Assembly: GCA_009469665.1 (NCBI GenBank)
Contig: SSTB01000133.1
Location: forward strand, 1-6,266
Direction: 5' to 3'
DNA: 6,266 nucleotides
DNA from: Azonexaceae bacterium
Lineage (GTDB): Bacteria; Pseudomonadota; Gammaproteobacteria; Burkholderiales; Rhodocyclaceae
Shown here: piece after piece, positions 1 to 6,211 of the stretch
How positions within the stretch are numbered: position 1 is the first letter of the stretch
How the letters are laid out: each line of letters opens with the position of its first letter
Notes under the pieces: model-generated
Seen by the model: only the letters and a program-made list of their open reading frames with translations
What the model was told of the DNA's origin: nothing
The model's database searches: none
Position numbers and translations under genes: made by a program

Positions 1-135
1 CTCGGCGGCCTGCATACAGAGCCTCTGCCGCAAAACATGGCGACGGCCGGCATCGCCGGCGGCAAGGGCTGGACCTCGTTGTTCTCCAGCCATCCGTCCC
101 TGGAAGACCGCATCGCCGCGTTGAGCGCTCGCTGA
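1..135 (+). CDS. htpX: HtpX-like M48 membrane zinc metalloprotease, C-terminal fragment
   Basis: Frame 1 is open from the first base to a TGA at 133-135, giving the last 44 residues of a protein whose start lies outside the window. The tail contains LFSSHPSLEDRIAALSAR, the SHPxLxxRIxAL ending typical of HtpX and other M48 peptidases. The preceding LPQNMATAGIAGG stretch resembles the linker seen in proteobacterial HtpX. HtpX is an inner-membrane, zinc-dependent protease that degrades misfolded membrane proteins alongside FtsH. The HEXXH active site and the membrane segments would lie upstream and are not visible. Because only the tail is present, another M48 family peptidase cannot be excluded. 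A stem-loop about 70 bp after the stop may end the transcript. Confidence 0.75.
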   Translation, partial: LGGLHTEPLPQNMATAGIAGGKGWTSLFSSHPSLEDRIAALSAR

Positions 136-203
136 CCGATCACCGCCGCGATCCGGGAACGGAGGACGGCGAGGCGGGAAAGCACGGCGGACCGAGGTTC
201 GCC

Positions 204-235
204 AGGCCGGGTCGAGAGGGTTTTCGGCCCGGCCT
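204..235 (+). terminator. Stem-loop downstream of htpX, possible terminator
   Basis: AGGCCGGG (204-211) and CCCGGCCT (228-235) are perfect inverted repeats. The stem extends inward to 217/222 with two G-U pairs, leaving a 4-nt loop (about 14 bp in all). It is followed by ATTACTTTAG, which is only weakly T-rich, so it is a poor classical intrinsic terminator. It could instead be a 3'-end-protecting hairpin for the htpX mRNA. Confidence 0.45.
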
Positions 236-236
236 A

Positions 237-293
237 TTACTTTAGTAAGTGTGGCGCACTTCACGGGCTCCCCGGGGAGGGCCGCCCTACAAT
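237..293 (+). promoter_or_regulatory. Palindrome-rich upstream region of the GAF-PAS gene with a candidate -10
   Basis: Three short inverted repeats are packed here: TTACT-TT-AGTAA (237-248), AAGTG-N5-CACTT (247-261), and the perfect palindrome CTCCCCGGGGAG (268-279). TACAAT at 288-293 matches a sigma70 -10 at five of six positions. No good -35 stands 16-18 bp upstream, so any promoter here may depend on an activator or another sigma factor. The role of the palindromes as operators is inference. Confidence 0.35.
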
Positions 294-338
294 CGCAACT
301 GTCATTGAGTGGGGGCCTGGGCCCCGGAAGTTGCGAAC

Positions 339-1256
339 GTGGTCATGATGAATTTAGGCGAGCAAGCGACGCTGTCCTCTTCTGCGGACATGCAGGAAGG
401 GTTTGCCCGCCTCTCCCGGGGAAGTTACTTCCGGGAGGCCTCCCTGGAAATGACGCTCAGTATTCTCACCGAGTCGGCGGCCGCTGCAACCGGGATCGCG
501 CGGGTCGGGATTTGGGCGCTTACCGGTGAGCGCGACGAACTGCGCTGTCTGGAAGTGTTCGAGCGCCCGTCAAACCGTCACAGCAGTGGCGAGAGCCTGG
601 GGGCTTCGGACTATCCGGCGTACTTTGCCGCCTTGCAGGGAGAGGGTGCCATCGTTGCCGATGCCCCTTATCTGCATCCGGCGACTTGTGAACTGGCGAC
701 GGATTACTTTCCGCGGCACGGCGTATCGGCCCTCCTGGCGACGCCCATTCATATCCGGGGCGAGTTTCAAGGGGTGATTGCCCTGGAGCAAGTTGGATCA
801 CGGCAGCCCTGGACCACCATGCATCGCATCTTTGCCCAGGCCATATCGAATCTGGTGACCCTGGCCCTGGTCGAGTTTGAGGCGGCGGAGGCCCGTAAGC
901 AGGCCCAGACGGCCAGCGAGCGCCTGCGGGCCGTCTTCGACGCCGCCCGTGATGCTATGCTGCTGGCGGACGGCGACACCGGCATCATCCTGGATGCCAA
1001 TCAACGGGCGGAGGCCCTGTTTGCCTTGCCTCGGGCTCGACTCGTCGGGCGCCATCAGCGCCAACTCCATCCCGCCGCTGAAGGCGAACGTTGCGGAAGA
1101 GCCTTTCGCGAAGCTGTTTCGGGTCTATCTCCCGACCCGGTCAGGGTATCCATCCTGCGCGGCGATGGCGAGAGTCGTCCGGTGGAAATTCAGGCCGAAG
1201 TGGCCGATCTGGGCAACGGCCGCCGCTTGATTCTGGGGATATTTCGGCCTTTGTAG
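339..1256 (+). CDS. Stand-alone GAF-PAS domain sensory protein
   Basis: The frame is open from GTG 309 to TAG 1254-1256 (315 codons). I prefer GTG 339 (305 aa) because GGAAG at 326-330 sits 8 nt before it; ATG 345 or 348 are alternatives, and GTG 309 has no visible Shine-Dalgarno. Numbered from GTG 309, residues about 46-190 look like a GAF domain, with the core GVSALLATPIHIRGEFQGVIALE. A short charged helix (EFEAAEARKQAQTASERL, about 189-206) links it to a PAS domain (about 206-313) with AVFDAARDAMLLADGDTGII and DANQRAEALF. There is no membrane segment, so it is likely cytosolic. The protein stops right at the end of the PAS fold (LILGIFRPL), where related proteins usually continue into a histidine kinase, GGDEF or another output domain. 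No continuation is visible in other frames before the convergent gene. It may bind a small ligand and act through a partner; ligand and partner are unknown. Confidence 0.8.
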   Translation: MVMMNLGEQATLSSSADMQEGFARLSRGSYFREASLEMTLSILTESAAAATGIARVGIWALTGERDELRCLEVFERPSNRHSSGESLGASDYPAYFAALQGEGAIVADAPYLHPATCELATDYFPRHGVSALLATPIHIRGEFQGVIALEQVGSRQPWTTMHRIFAQAISNLVTLALVEFEAAEARKQAQTASERLRAVFDAARDAMLLADGDTGIILDANQRAEALFALPRARLVGRHQRQLHPAAEGERCGRAFREAVSGLSPDPVRVSILRGDGESRPVEIQAEVADLGNGRRLILGIFRPL

Positions 1257-1270
1257 CCGTCAGTGCCCAC

Positions 1271-1285
1271 CGCGCCCTTGGCGCG
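1271..1285 (+). other. Short GC hairpin in the convergent intergenic region
   Basis: CGCGCC (1271-1276), CTT, GGCGCG (1280-1285) form a perfect 6-bp stem just after the GAF-PAS stop. No T-run follows on either strand, so it is not a standard intrinsic terminator. It could block readthrough between the two convergent genes or protect an mRNA end. The rest of the 101-bp gap (1257-1357) shows nothing recognisable. Confidence 0.3.
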
Positions 1286-1357
1286 TCATCGATGCGGGGC
1301 GCTTGGCACAGCGGGGCAGGCCAGTGGGAGGCATGGTCCGCTTTGTGCGAGGCTCCG

Positions 1358-2146
1358 TCAGGGCTTTGCTTGGTCGTGATTCCCGCCGGCCAGGCGTCCG
1401 ATCAAGTCTTCCAACTCTGCGATCAGGCCCAGGACCATGCTCCTGGGTTCCTCGGCCTCCAGGTCCACCCGTTCTCCGGCGCGCAGAGGCAGACTGCGTA
1501 CCAGCCGGGTCGCGGCGAGGGTAACATCTCCAATATCCAGGGCGTCGGCGACTCGGGCTAGGTCCGCGGCGGCACGTTTTAGCGCCATGGGGTCCGGCGG
1601 TAGTGCCAAGCAGGCGAGGCGCATCTTTTCCAGACACTCGCGTCCTTCGTCGGCGAAGAGGCGATCGAGCACCGGCGAGCGAGCGGGGACTTCCCTTTCC
1701 TTGGCGACCCGTTCCAGGCGGGATGCGAAATGCTTCGCCCTTTGTGGAAAGGCTTCATGCTCCAGGGCGTCTGCCGTGGCGAAGCACTCCACGGCGGCAC
1801 TGATCGCGGTGACCAGCCGGGCGTTGTCGAGGCCGGCCGGCTCGTCTAGACGGTCGGTGGCGGTGGCCATGGCTTCGCTCAAAGCGAGACACTCCAAGTC
1901 CTGCAATGCGAGGGCGGCGGCGGAAAGCGCGAAGACTGCCGGGCGCAGCGCCGCGAATCCCGCACCGTGCCGGTCGATCCAGGCTGCCTGGACCTCTGCC
2001 CAGGCTTTGTCCCAGTGCATCGCGGCCTTGGCCGGAAAGCGGGGATTCCTGGGCCTAGCCAGCAGGGGAAGAATGGCCGCCGTCGCTTCCAGGGTGGGCG
2101 CTAGTGCTGCCCGGGCGTCGTCGCGCTCTGATTCGGACAGGGTCAT
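1358..2146 (-). CDS. Conserved-looking hypothetical protein, alanine-rich and probably all-helical
   Basis: This is a 262-residue frame starting [15 protein letters not shown] and ending [14 protein letters not shown] do not recognise the family. It is rich in Ala, Leu, Glu, Asp and Arg with heptad-like amphipathic stretches (for example [19 protein letters not shown]) and has no signal peptide or hydrophobic membrane segment, so a soluble helical bundle is likely. Residues about 165-255 have helix lengths reminiscent of Hpt-type bundles, but the HxxKG phosphohistidine motif is absent, so I do not assign that function. Its ATG (2146-2144) overlaps the TGA of the upstream VOC gene as ATGA. No Shine-Dalgarno precedes it, which argues for translational coupling. 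That coupling, the length and the absence of internal stops support it as a real gene rather than a shadow; the plus-strand frame opposite (1437-2207) has a biased Ser/Arg/Ala composition. Confidence 0.7.
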   Translation of the reverse strand: MTLSESERDDARAALAPTLEATAAILPLLARPRNPRFPAKAAMHWDKAWAEVQAAWIDRHGAGFAALRPAVFALSAAALALQDLECLALSEAMATATDRLDEPAGLDNARLVTAISAAVECFATADALEHEAFPQRAKHFASRLERVAKEREVPARSPVLDRLFADEGRECLEKMRLACLALPPDPMALKRAAADLARVADALDIGDVTLAATRLVRSLPLRAGERVDLEAEEPRSMVLGLIAELEDLIGRLAGGNHDQAKP

Positions 2147-2619
2147 GGATTGGCGAAGCGATCGAATGCGGCGACGACTTCCGGCGGCGCCTGCACGAGT
2201 TCGATGAGGACGCCTTCGCCGCTCAAGGGAGATTCCTCGTTGCCCTTGGGGTGGATGAAGCAGATGTCAAAGCCGGCGGCCCCTCGGCGAATGCCGCCGG
2301 GCGCGAAGCGCAGGCCCTGGTCGGAAAGCCAGGCCACGGCGGCGGGCAGATCGTCGACCCAAAGCCCGATGTGGTTGAGGGGCGTGGCATGGACTGCGGG
2401 CTTTTTTTCAGCATCGAGGGGCTGCATCAGATCGACCTCGACCATGCCAGGACCGCTGCCCAGGGCACATATGTCTTCGTCCACATTCTCCCGCTCGCTG
2501 ACGAAATTGCCCGTGACTGCCAAGCCGAACAAATCGACCCAAAGCGTGCGCAGGCGGTCCTTCGAAGGACCGCCGATGGCGATCTGCTGCAGGCCGAGAA
2601 CCTTGAAAGGGCGTTGCAT
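2143..2619 (-). CDS. VOC (glyoxalase/methylmalonyl-CoA epimerase fold) protein
   Basis: This 158-residue protein has two beta-alpha-beta-beta-beta modules of the vicinal oxygen chelate superfamily. Module one opens with [10 protein letters not shown] and module two with [19 protein letters not shown]. It ends with FIHPKG and [14 protein letters not shown], which resemble the HPK and GVLIEL signatures of methylmalonyl-CoA epimerase. By position, the four metal ligands would be Gln12, Glu61 (MVEVDL), His83 (NHIGL) and Glu140 (IELVQ). Gln replaces the usual first His, giving the Gln/Glu/His/Glu set known for human glyoxalase I. The substrate cannot be fixed from sequence: a lyase, epimerase or other VOC activity is possible. 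ATG 2619 is preceded by AGGAGA (2633-2628) with 8-nt spacing. The gene follows lgt after 57 bp, has its own candidate promoter, and is coupled to the downstream gene by ATGA. Confidence 0.88.
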   Translation of the reverse strand: MQRPFKVLGLQQIAIGGPSKDRLRTLWVDLFGLAVTGNFVSERENVDEDICALGSGPGMVEVDLMQPLDAEKKPAVHATPLNHIGLWVDDLPAAVAWLSDQGLRFAPGGIRRGAAGFDICFIHPKGNEESPLSGEGVLIELVQAPPEVVAAFDRFANP

Positions 2620-2627
2620 GGCTGAAT

Positions 2628-2680
2628 TCTCCTGGGAAGGGATAATTCATAATTATAAAATCTTTCCGAGCGCCGGTCAC
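2628..2680 (-). promoter_or_regulatory. Internal sigma70-like promoter and RBS for the VOC gene
   Basis: Read on the minus strand, TATAAT (2657-2652) is a consensus -10. GTGACC (2680-2675) matches the -35 at four of six bases with exactly 17 bp spacing, and it overlaps the lgt stop codon. Transcription would start near 2645, giving a leader of about 26 nt that contains the AGGAGA ribosome binding site at 2633-2628. This is an AT-rich patch in otherwise GC-rich DNA, which strengthens the call. Usage in vivo is inferred. Confidence 0.55.
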
Positions 2681-3471
2681 GCCTGGCGGGATGAGCGGCT
2701 GCGGGCAAGGAGGAGCAGGCCGGCGGCGACCATGGGCAGCGAAAGCCACTGCCCCATGCTGATCGTGTAGGAATGCCCGAAAATGCCAGCGTCCGGTTCG
2801 CGAAAATACTCCGTCAGGAAGCGAAAAATGCCGTAGCCGATGAGAAAGACGCCAGAGATCGCTCCCCGGGGGCGTTTCGGCCCGGAGTAAAGCCAAAGGA
2901 TGGCGAACAGTGCGAGTCCTTCCAGGCCGACGTGATACAACTGCGAAGGATGCCGTGGCAATGCATCGCCGGCCTGAGGGAAAATCATGGCCCAAGGCAG
3001 GCCGGGGTCCGCCGGTCTGCCCCAGAGTTCACCGTTGATGAAATTGCCCACGCGGCCGGCGGCAAGGCCGAGGGGCACGAGGGGGGCGATGAAGTCGGTG
3101 ACGTCAAGCCAAGGTTTGCCATGCTTTCTCGACCAGAGGGCCATGGCGACCAGCACGCCGAGGAAACCGCCGTGAAAGCTCATGCCCCCCTTCCATACGG
3201 CCAGGATTTCCACAGGGTTGGCGAGGTAGTGGCCGGGCTCGTAGAACAGGATCTGCCCCAATCGTCCGCCGAGAATCACCCCCAGGACGCCATAGAAAAG
3301 AAGATCATCCAGTTGCTCGAGGGTCCAGGTTCCGTGTAGGCGCCGCCCGATGCGGTGGCGGCCGAGGAGATAGAACTGGGCGAAGGCCACCAGGTACATG
3401 AGGCCATACCAGCGCACGGCAAGGGGGCCCAGGGAAAGGGCGACTGGGTCGAACTGGGGGTGCAGGAGCAT
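2677..3471 (-). CDS. lgt: Phosphatidylglycerol--prolipoprotein diacylglyceryl transferase
   Basis: Lgt is the inner-membrane enzyme that transfers diacylglycerol from phosphatidylglycerol to the lipobox cysteine of prolipoproteins, the first step of lipoprotein maturation. From ATG 3471 the protein is 264 aa and starts [20 protein letters not shown], matching the family N-terminus. Visible motifs are [10 protein letters not shown] (Tyr22), [23 protein letters not shown] (His100), the Lgt signature [15 protein letters not shown] (Arg140, Asn143, Glu148) and FREPD (Arg224). These correspond to the essential His103, Arg143, Asn146 and Arg239 of E. coli Lgt. Several hydrophobic stretches fit a seven-helix membrane protein. 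The frame is open up to ATG 3546, but that start would add 25 atypical residues, overlap ilvD and swallow a consensus -10. No clear Shine-Dalgarno precedes 3471. It is divergent from ilvD. Confidence 0.96.
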   Translation of the reverse strand: MLLHPQFDPVALSLGPLAVRWYGLMYLVAFAQFYLLGRHRIGRRLHGTWTLEQLDDLLFYGVLGVILGGRLGQILFYEPGHYLANPVEILAVWKGGMSFHGGFLGVLVAMALWSRKHGKPWLDVTDFIAPLVPLGLAAGRVGNFINGELWGRPADPGLPWAMIFPQAGDALPRHPSQLYHVGLEGLALFAILWLYSGPKRPRGAISGVFLIGYGIFRFLTEYFREPDAGIFGHSYTISMGQWLSLPMVAAGLLLLARSRSSRQA

Positions 3472-3501
3472 CGGGGAAAGGGTTTCGGCTAGAATTGGCC
3501 G

Positions 3502-3538
3502 ATTATAGTCGCGGCCGCTTGAGCGGCTTTGTACGGAG
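3502..3538. promoter_or_regulatory. Divergent lgt/ilvD promoter region
   Basis: ATTATAGT at 3502-3509 reads as TATAAT on the minus strand (3507-3502, toward lgt) and as TATAGT on the plus strand (3504-3509, toward ilvD), so one patch may supply both -10 elements. Neither direction has a strong -35 at 16-18 bp. An inverted repeat GCCGCT-TG-AGCGGC (3514-3527) lies between it and ilvD and could be an operator or a small leader hairpin. GGAG at 3535-3538, 6 nt before ATG 3545, is the ilvD ribosome binding site. Confidence 0.45.
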
Positions 3539-3544
3539 TCTGTC

Positions 3545-5401
3545 ATGCCCCACTATCGTTCCCGCACCTCCACCCACGGCCGCAACATGGCCGGCGCCCG
3601 CGCCCTGTGGCGCGCCACCGGCATGAAAGACGGCGACTTCGGCAAACCTATCATCGCCGTGGTCAATTCCTTCACCCAGTTCGTGCCGGGCCACGTTCAC
3701 CTTAAGGATCTCGGCCAGTTGGTGGCGCGAGAGATCGAGGCGGCCGGCGGCATCGCCAAGGAATTCAATACTGTCGCCATCGATGACGGCATCGCCATGG
3801 GCCACGGTGGCATGCTCTACAGCCTGCCTTCAAGGGACCTGATCGCCGATTCCGTCGAGTACATGTGCAACGCCCATTGCGCCGATGCCATGGTGTGCAT
3901 CTCCAACTGCGACAAGATCACCCCGGGCATGCTGATGGCCGCAATGCGCCTCAACATCCCTGCCGTCTTCGTTTCCGGCGGCCCCATGGAGGCTGGCAAG
4001 GTGAAATGGGAAGGCAAGACCATCGCGGTTGACCTCATCGACGCCATGATCAAGGCCGGCGACGCCAAGGTATCGGACGCCGAGGTGGAGAGTTTCGAGC
4101 GCTCCGCCTGCCCCACCTGCGGCTCCTGTTCCGGCATGTTCACCGCCAATTCCATGAACTGCCTGACCGAGGCCCTGGGCCTGAGCCTGCCGGGCAACGG
4201 CACCATCGTCGCCACCCACGCCGACCGCAAGGAGCTCTTCCTGCGGGCAGGCCGCACCGCGGTTGATCTCTGCAAGCGCTATTACGAGCAGGACGACGGC
4301 TCAGTTCTGCCCCGCTCCATTGCCACCAAAGCGGCTTTCGAAAATGCCATGGCCCTGGACGTGGCCATGGGGGGGTCCACCAATACCGTGCTGCACATCC
4401 TGGCGGCCGCCCAGGAGGCTGGTGTCGATTTCACCATGAGCGATATCGACGCCATTTCGCGCAAGGTACCTTGCCTGTGCAAGGTGGCTCCTGCCACCCA
4501 GGACTACCATATCGAGGATGTACACCGGGCCGGGGGCATCATGGGGATTCTGGGGGAGTTGGACCGCGCTGGACTCCTCCAGCGCGACGTCCCGACTGTG
4601 CATACCAAGACCCTGGGCCAGGCCATCGACCGTTGGGATGTGGTGCGCGAGCATGATCTCAAGATTCACCAATTCTTCAAGGCGGCTCCTGGTGGGGTCC
4701 CCACCCAGACAGCCTTTTCCCAGGATCGCCGCTATAACGAGCTGGACCTGGATCGCACCCACGGCTGTATCCGCAACGCCGCCAATGCCTATTCCAAAGA
4801 GGGAGGTTTGGCCGTACTGCACGGCAACATCGCCCGCGATGGCTGCATCGTCAAGACCGCCGGCGTCGATGAATCCATCTGGAAATTCACCGGTAGAGCC
4901 CGCGTCTACGAAAGCCAGGACGCTGCTGTCGAGGGTATTTTGGGGGGCGAAGTAGTGGCCGGCGACGTCGTGGTCATCCGCTATGAAGGTCCCAAGGGCG
5001 GCCCCGGGATGCAGGAAATGCTCTACCCCACTTCCTATCTGAAGTCCCGCGGTCTGGGTAAGGAATGCGCCTTGCTCACCGACGGCCGCTTCTCCGGCGG
5101 CACCTCCGGCCTGTCCATCGGCCATGCTTCTCCGGAAGCGGCCGATGGCGGCGCCATAGGCCTCATTGAGACCGGTGATAGCATCGAGATCGACATCCCT
5201 GCTCGCCGCATTCACTTGGCCATCTCGGACGCCGAACTGGCCAAGCGTAGGGTGGCCATGGAGGCGAAGGGAGCCGCCGCCTGGAAGCCTGCCCAACGTG
5301 AGCGCGTAGTGTCTGCGGCCCTTCAGGCCTACGCGTTGATGACCACCTCGGCGGACAAGGGCGCGGTGCGTGACGTGACCCAGATCGAGCGTCGTCGTTG
5401 A
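3545..5401 (+). CDS. ilvD: Dihydroxy-acid dehydratase
   Basis: IlvD dehydrates 2,3-dihydroxyisovalerate and 2,3-dihydroxy-3-methylvalerate to the 2-keto acids that precede valine and isoleucine (and leucine and pantothenate), in the cytosol. The 618-aa product is full length (E. coli IlvD is 616 aa). It shows the IlvD/Edd motifs in order: [13 protein letters not shown] (41-53), [11 protein letters not shown] (Asp81, metal ligand), [12 protein letters not shown] (118-129; Cys122 cluster ligand, Asp123 and Lys124 at the metal site), [19 protein letters not shown] (189-207; Cys195 cluster ligand) and [15 protein letters not shown] (513-527), which carries the serine region thought to act as base. 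The cysteine set fits an oxygen-sensitive Fe-S enzyme of the long IlvD type. ATG 3545 has GGAG 6 nt upstream. Nothing in the leader resembles an attenuator with runs of Ile/Val/Leu codons. Confidence 0.98.
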   Translation: MPHYRSRTSTHGRNMAGARALWRATGMKDGDFGKPIIAVVNSFTQFVPGHVHLKDLGQLVAREIEAAGGIAKEFNTVAIDDGIAMGHGGMLYSLPSRDLIADSVEYMCNAHCADAMVCISNCDKITPGMLMAAMRLNIPAVFVSGGPMEAGKVKWEGKTIAVDLIDAMIKAGDAKVSDAEVESFERSACPTCGSCSGMFTANSMNCLTEALGLSLPGNGTIVATHADRKELFLRAGRTAVDLCKRYYEQDDGSVLPRSIATKAAFENAMALDVAMGGSTNTVLHILAAAQEAGVDFTMSDIDAISRKVPCLCKVAPATQDYHIEDVHRAGGIMGILGELDRAGLLQRDVPTVHTKTLGQAIDRWDVVREHDLKIHQFFKAAPGGVPTQTAFSQDRRYNELDLDRTHGCIRNAANAYSKEGGLAVLHGNIARDGCIVKTAGVDESIWKFTGRARVYESQDAAVEGILGGEVVAGDVVVIRYEGPKGGPGMQEMLYPTSYLKSRGLGKECALLTDGRFSGGTSGLSIGHASPEAADGGAIGLIETGDSIEIDIPARRIHLAISDAELAKRRVAMEAKGAAAWKPAQRERVVSAALQAYALMTTSADKGAVRDVTQIERRR

Positions 5402-5432
5402 GCGGTGGAAAGGCAGGCTGTCCTGTAGCGTC

Positions 5433-5511
5433 AACGCACGGGGACGAAGGCGCGTTAAGCTTTTACCGCCGTCGTCTCGTTCCGCTGCGTGCTTTCACAC
5501 ACCGGTAAAAG
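5433..5511 (+). promoter_or_regulatory. Inverted repeats between ilvD and the cytochrome gene
   Basis: The 160-bp gap 5402-5561 has two structures. AACGC (5433-5437) and GCGTT (5452-5456) form a weak 5-bp stem followed by AAGCTTTT, a poor candidate for an ilvD terminator. CTTTTACCG (5460-5468) and CGGTAAAAG (5503-5511) are a perfect 9-bp inverted repeat 34 nt apart. Directly after it, TATCAT (5516-5521) could be a -10 for the cytochrome gene, with CTTTCA (5492-5497) as a weak -35 at 18 bp. No FNR/Anr-type TTGAT-N4-ATCAA box is visible. Confidence 0.3.
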
Positions 5512-5561
5512 GGCTTATCATCGGCGGCGCTTGTTTACCAACCGACAGATGGAGCGAATAA

Positions 5562-5867
5562 ATGAAAGCAATCTACGTTGCGATGATGGCCGCCGGTATC
5601 GTCATGGCTGGTCAGGTTCAGGCTGACGAGGCGCTGGCCAAGGCCAAGAACTGCATGTCCTGCCACGCCATCGATAAGAAGCTGGTCGGACCCGCCTACA
5701 AGGATGTCGCGGCCAAGTACAAGGGTGACGCCAAGGCTCCTGCTGCCTTGGCTGCCAAGATCAAGGCTGGTGGCAAGGGCGCGTGGGGTGAAGTTCCCAT
5801 GCCCCCCAACAACGTCACCGAGGACGAGGCCAAGAAACTGGCGGCCTGGGTTCTGTCCCAGAAGTAA
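5562..5867 (+). CDS. Periplasmic cytochrome c551/c8-type monohaem protein
   Basis: This 101-aa preprotein begins with a Sec signal peptide (MKAIYVAMMAAGIVMAGQVQA) and a likely AxA-type cleavage after Ala21 (VQA|DEA), leaving about 80 residues, close to the 82 of Pseudomonas cytochrome c551. The haem site CMSCH is at 31-35, and Met80 in VPMPPN is the expected sixth ligand. HAIDKKLVGPAYKDVAAKY and the C-terminal AWVLSQK closely follow the c551 family. Such class I cytochromes shuttle electrons in the periplasm to nitrite reductase or terminal oxidases; the partner here is unknown, as no reductase lies nearby. ATG 5562 has GGAG (5551-5554) 7 nt upstream. The gene appears monocistronic, with a weak promoter candidate upstream and a strong terminator after it. 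The exact name (nirM, cytochrome c8 or c552) is not fixed by sequence. Confidence 0.95.
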   Translation: MKAIYVAMMAAGIVMAGQVQADEALAKAKNCMSCHAIDKKLVGPAYKDVAAKYKGDAKAPAALAAKIKAGGKGAWGEVPMPPNNVTEDEAKKLAAWVLSQK

Positions 5868-5883
5868 GTTCGACATGCCCCGG

Positions 5884-5910
5884 AAGACCGGCTTTGGCCG
5901 GTCTTTTTGT
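5884..5910 (+). terminator. Intrinsic terminator of the cytochrome gene
   Basis: AAGACCGGC (5884-5892), loop TTTG, GCCGGTCTT (5897-5905) form a perfect 9-bp stem. The following T-run ends at 5908 and continues as GTTTG. It starts 16 bp after the stop codon and isolates the cytochrome transcript from the tRNA promoter downstream. Confidence 0.93.
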
Positions 5911-5933
5911 TTGTGGTGCGGCAGCAAAACCCG

Positions 5934-5970
5934 TTGACAGGCTTTCTGGCCATCTGGATAATCGCGGGTT
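5934..5970 (+). promoter_or_regulatory. Strong sigma70 promoter of the tRNA operon
   Basis: TTGACA at 5934-5939 is a perfect -35. GATAAT at 5957-5962 matches the -10 at five of six bases with the optimal 17-bp spacer. The next bases, CGCGGG (5963-5968), are a GC-rich discriminator of the kind linked to ppGpp/DksA control of stable RNA promoters. Initiation near 5969-5970 would leave only a 6-7 nt leader before mature tRNA-Tyr. The T-rich tract of the upstream terminator could also act as an UP-like element, but that is speculative. Confidence 0.85.
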
Positions 5971-5975
5971 CTCTC

Positions 5976-6060
<85 letters not shown>

Positions 6061-6107
6061 GTAAGTTGTCGTAGTACCTTGTGGTGCGGTGCGAAGAGAG
6101 CGTTTAA

Positions 6108-6181
6108 GCGGGTGTAGCTCAATGGTAGAGCTGAAGCCTTCCAAGCTTAAGACGAGGGTTCGATTCCCTTCACCCGCTCCA
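6108..6181 (+). tRNA. tRNA-Gly (anticodon TCC)
   Basis: The acceptor stem GCGGGTG (6108-6114) pairs with CACCCGC (6171-6177), followed by discriminator T and CCA (6179-6181). Loop CTTCCAA carries anticodon TCC at 6140-6142. The anticodon stem GAAGC/GCTTA has a G-A mismatch at its outermost pair; the other four pairs are normal. The D-arm GCTCAATGGTAGAGC and T-arm GGGTTCGATTCCC are standard. It lies 47 bp after tRNA-Tyr and is probably cut from the same transcript. Confidence 0.97.
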
Positions 6182-6211
6182 TCGTGCTGTGGCTGAAGTT
6201 TTCTGAGGTAG

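Noticed and set aside
1091..1561. Possible frameshifted continuation of the GAF-PAS protein into a kinase domain
   Set aside because: The alternative frame beyond 1257 shows no H-box, N-box, GGDEF or other output motif and runs into the convergent gene.
1786..2100. Possible Hpt phosphotransfer domain in the helical hypothetical protein
   Set aside because: No HxxKG-type phosphohistidine motif is present, so the resemblance is limited to helical character.
1437..2207. Plus-strand frame of 256 codons opposite the hypothetical gene
   Set aside because: Its composition is heavily Ser/Arg/Ala with no recognisable motif. The minus-strand frame has balanced composition and an ATGA junction to a real gene.
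2104..2770. Plus-strand frames opposite the VOC gene
   Set aside because: They are shadows of the VOC coding sequence, which has clear family motifs and a good ribosome binding site on the minus strand.
2773..3339. Plus-strand frame of 188 codons opposite lgt
   Set aside because: It is opposite the conserved Lgt signature and has no recognisable motif of its own.
4301..5434. Long open frame (377 codons) antisense to ilvD, plus further antisense frames at 3503-3805 and 3817-4275
   Set aside because: They lie fully opposite the well-supported ilvD coding frame. Their Gly/Ala/His/Val-rich sequence shows no domain, and such frames are common opposite GC-rich genes.
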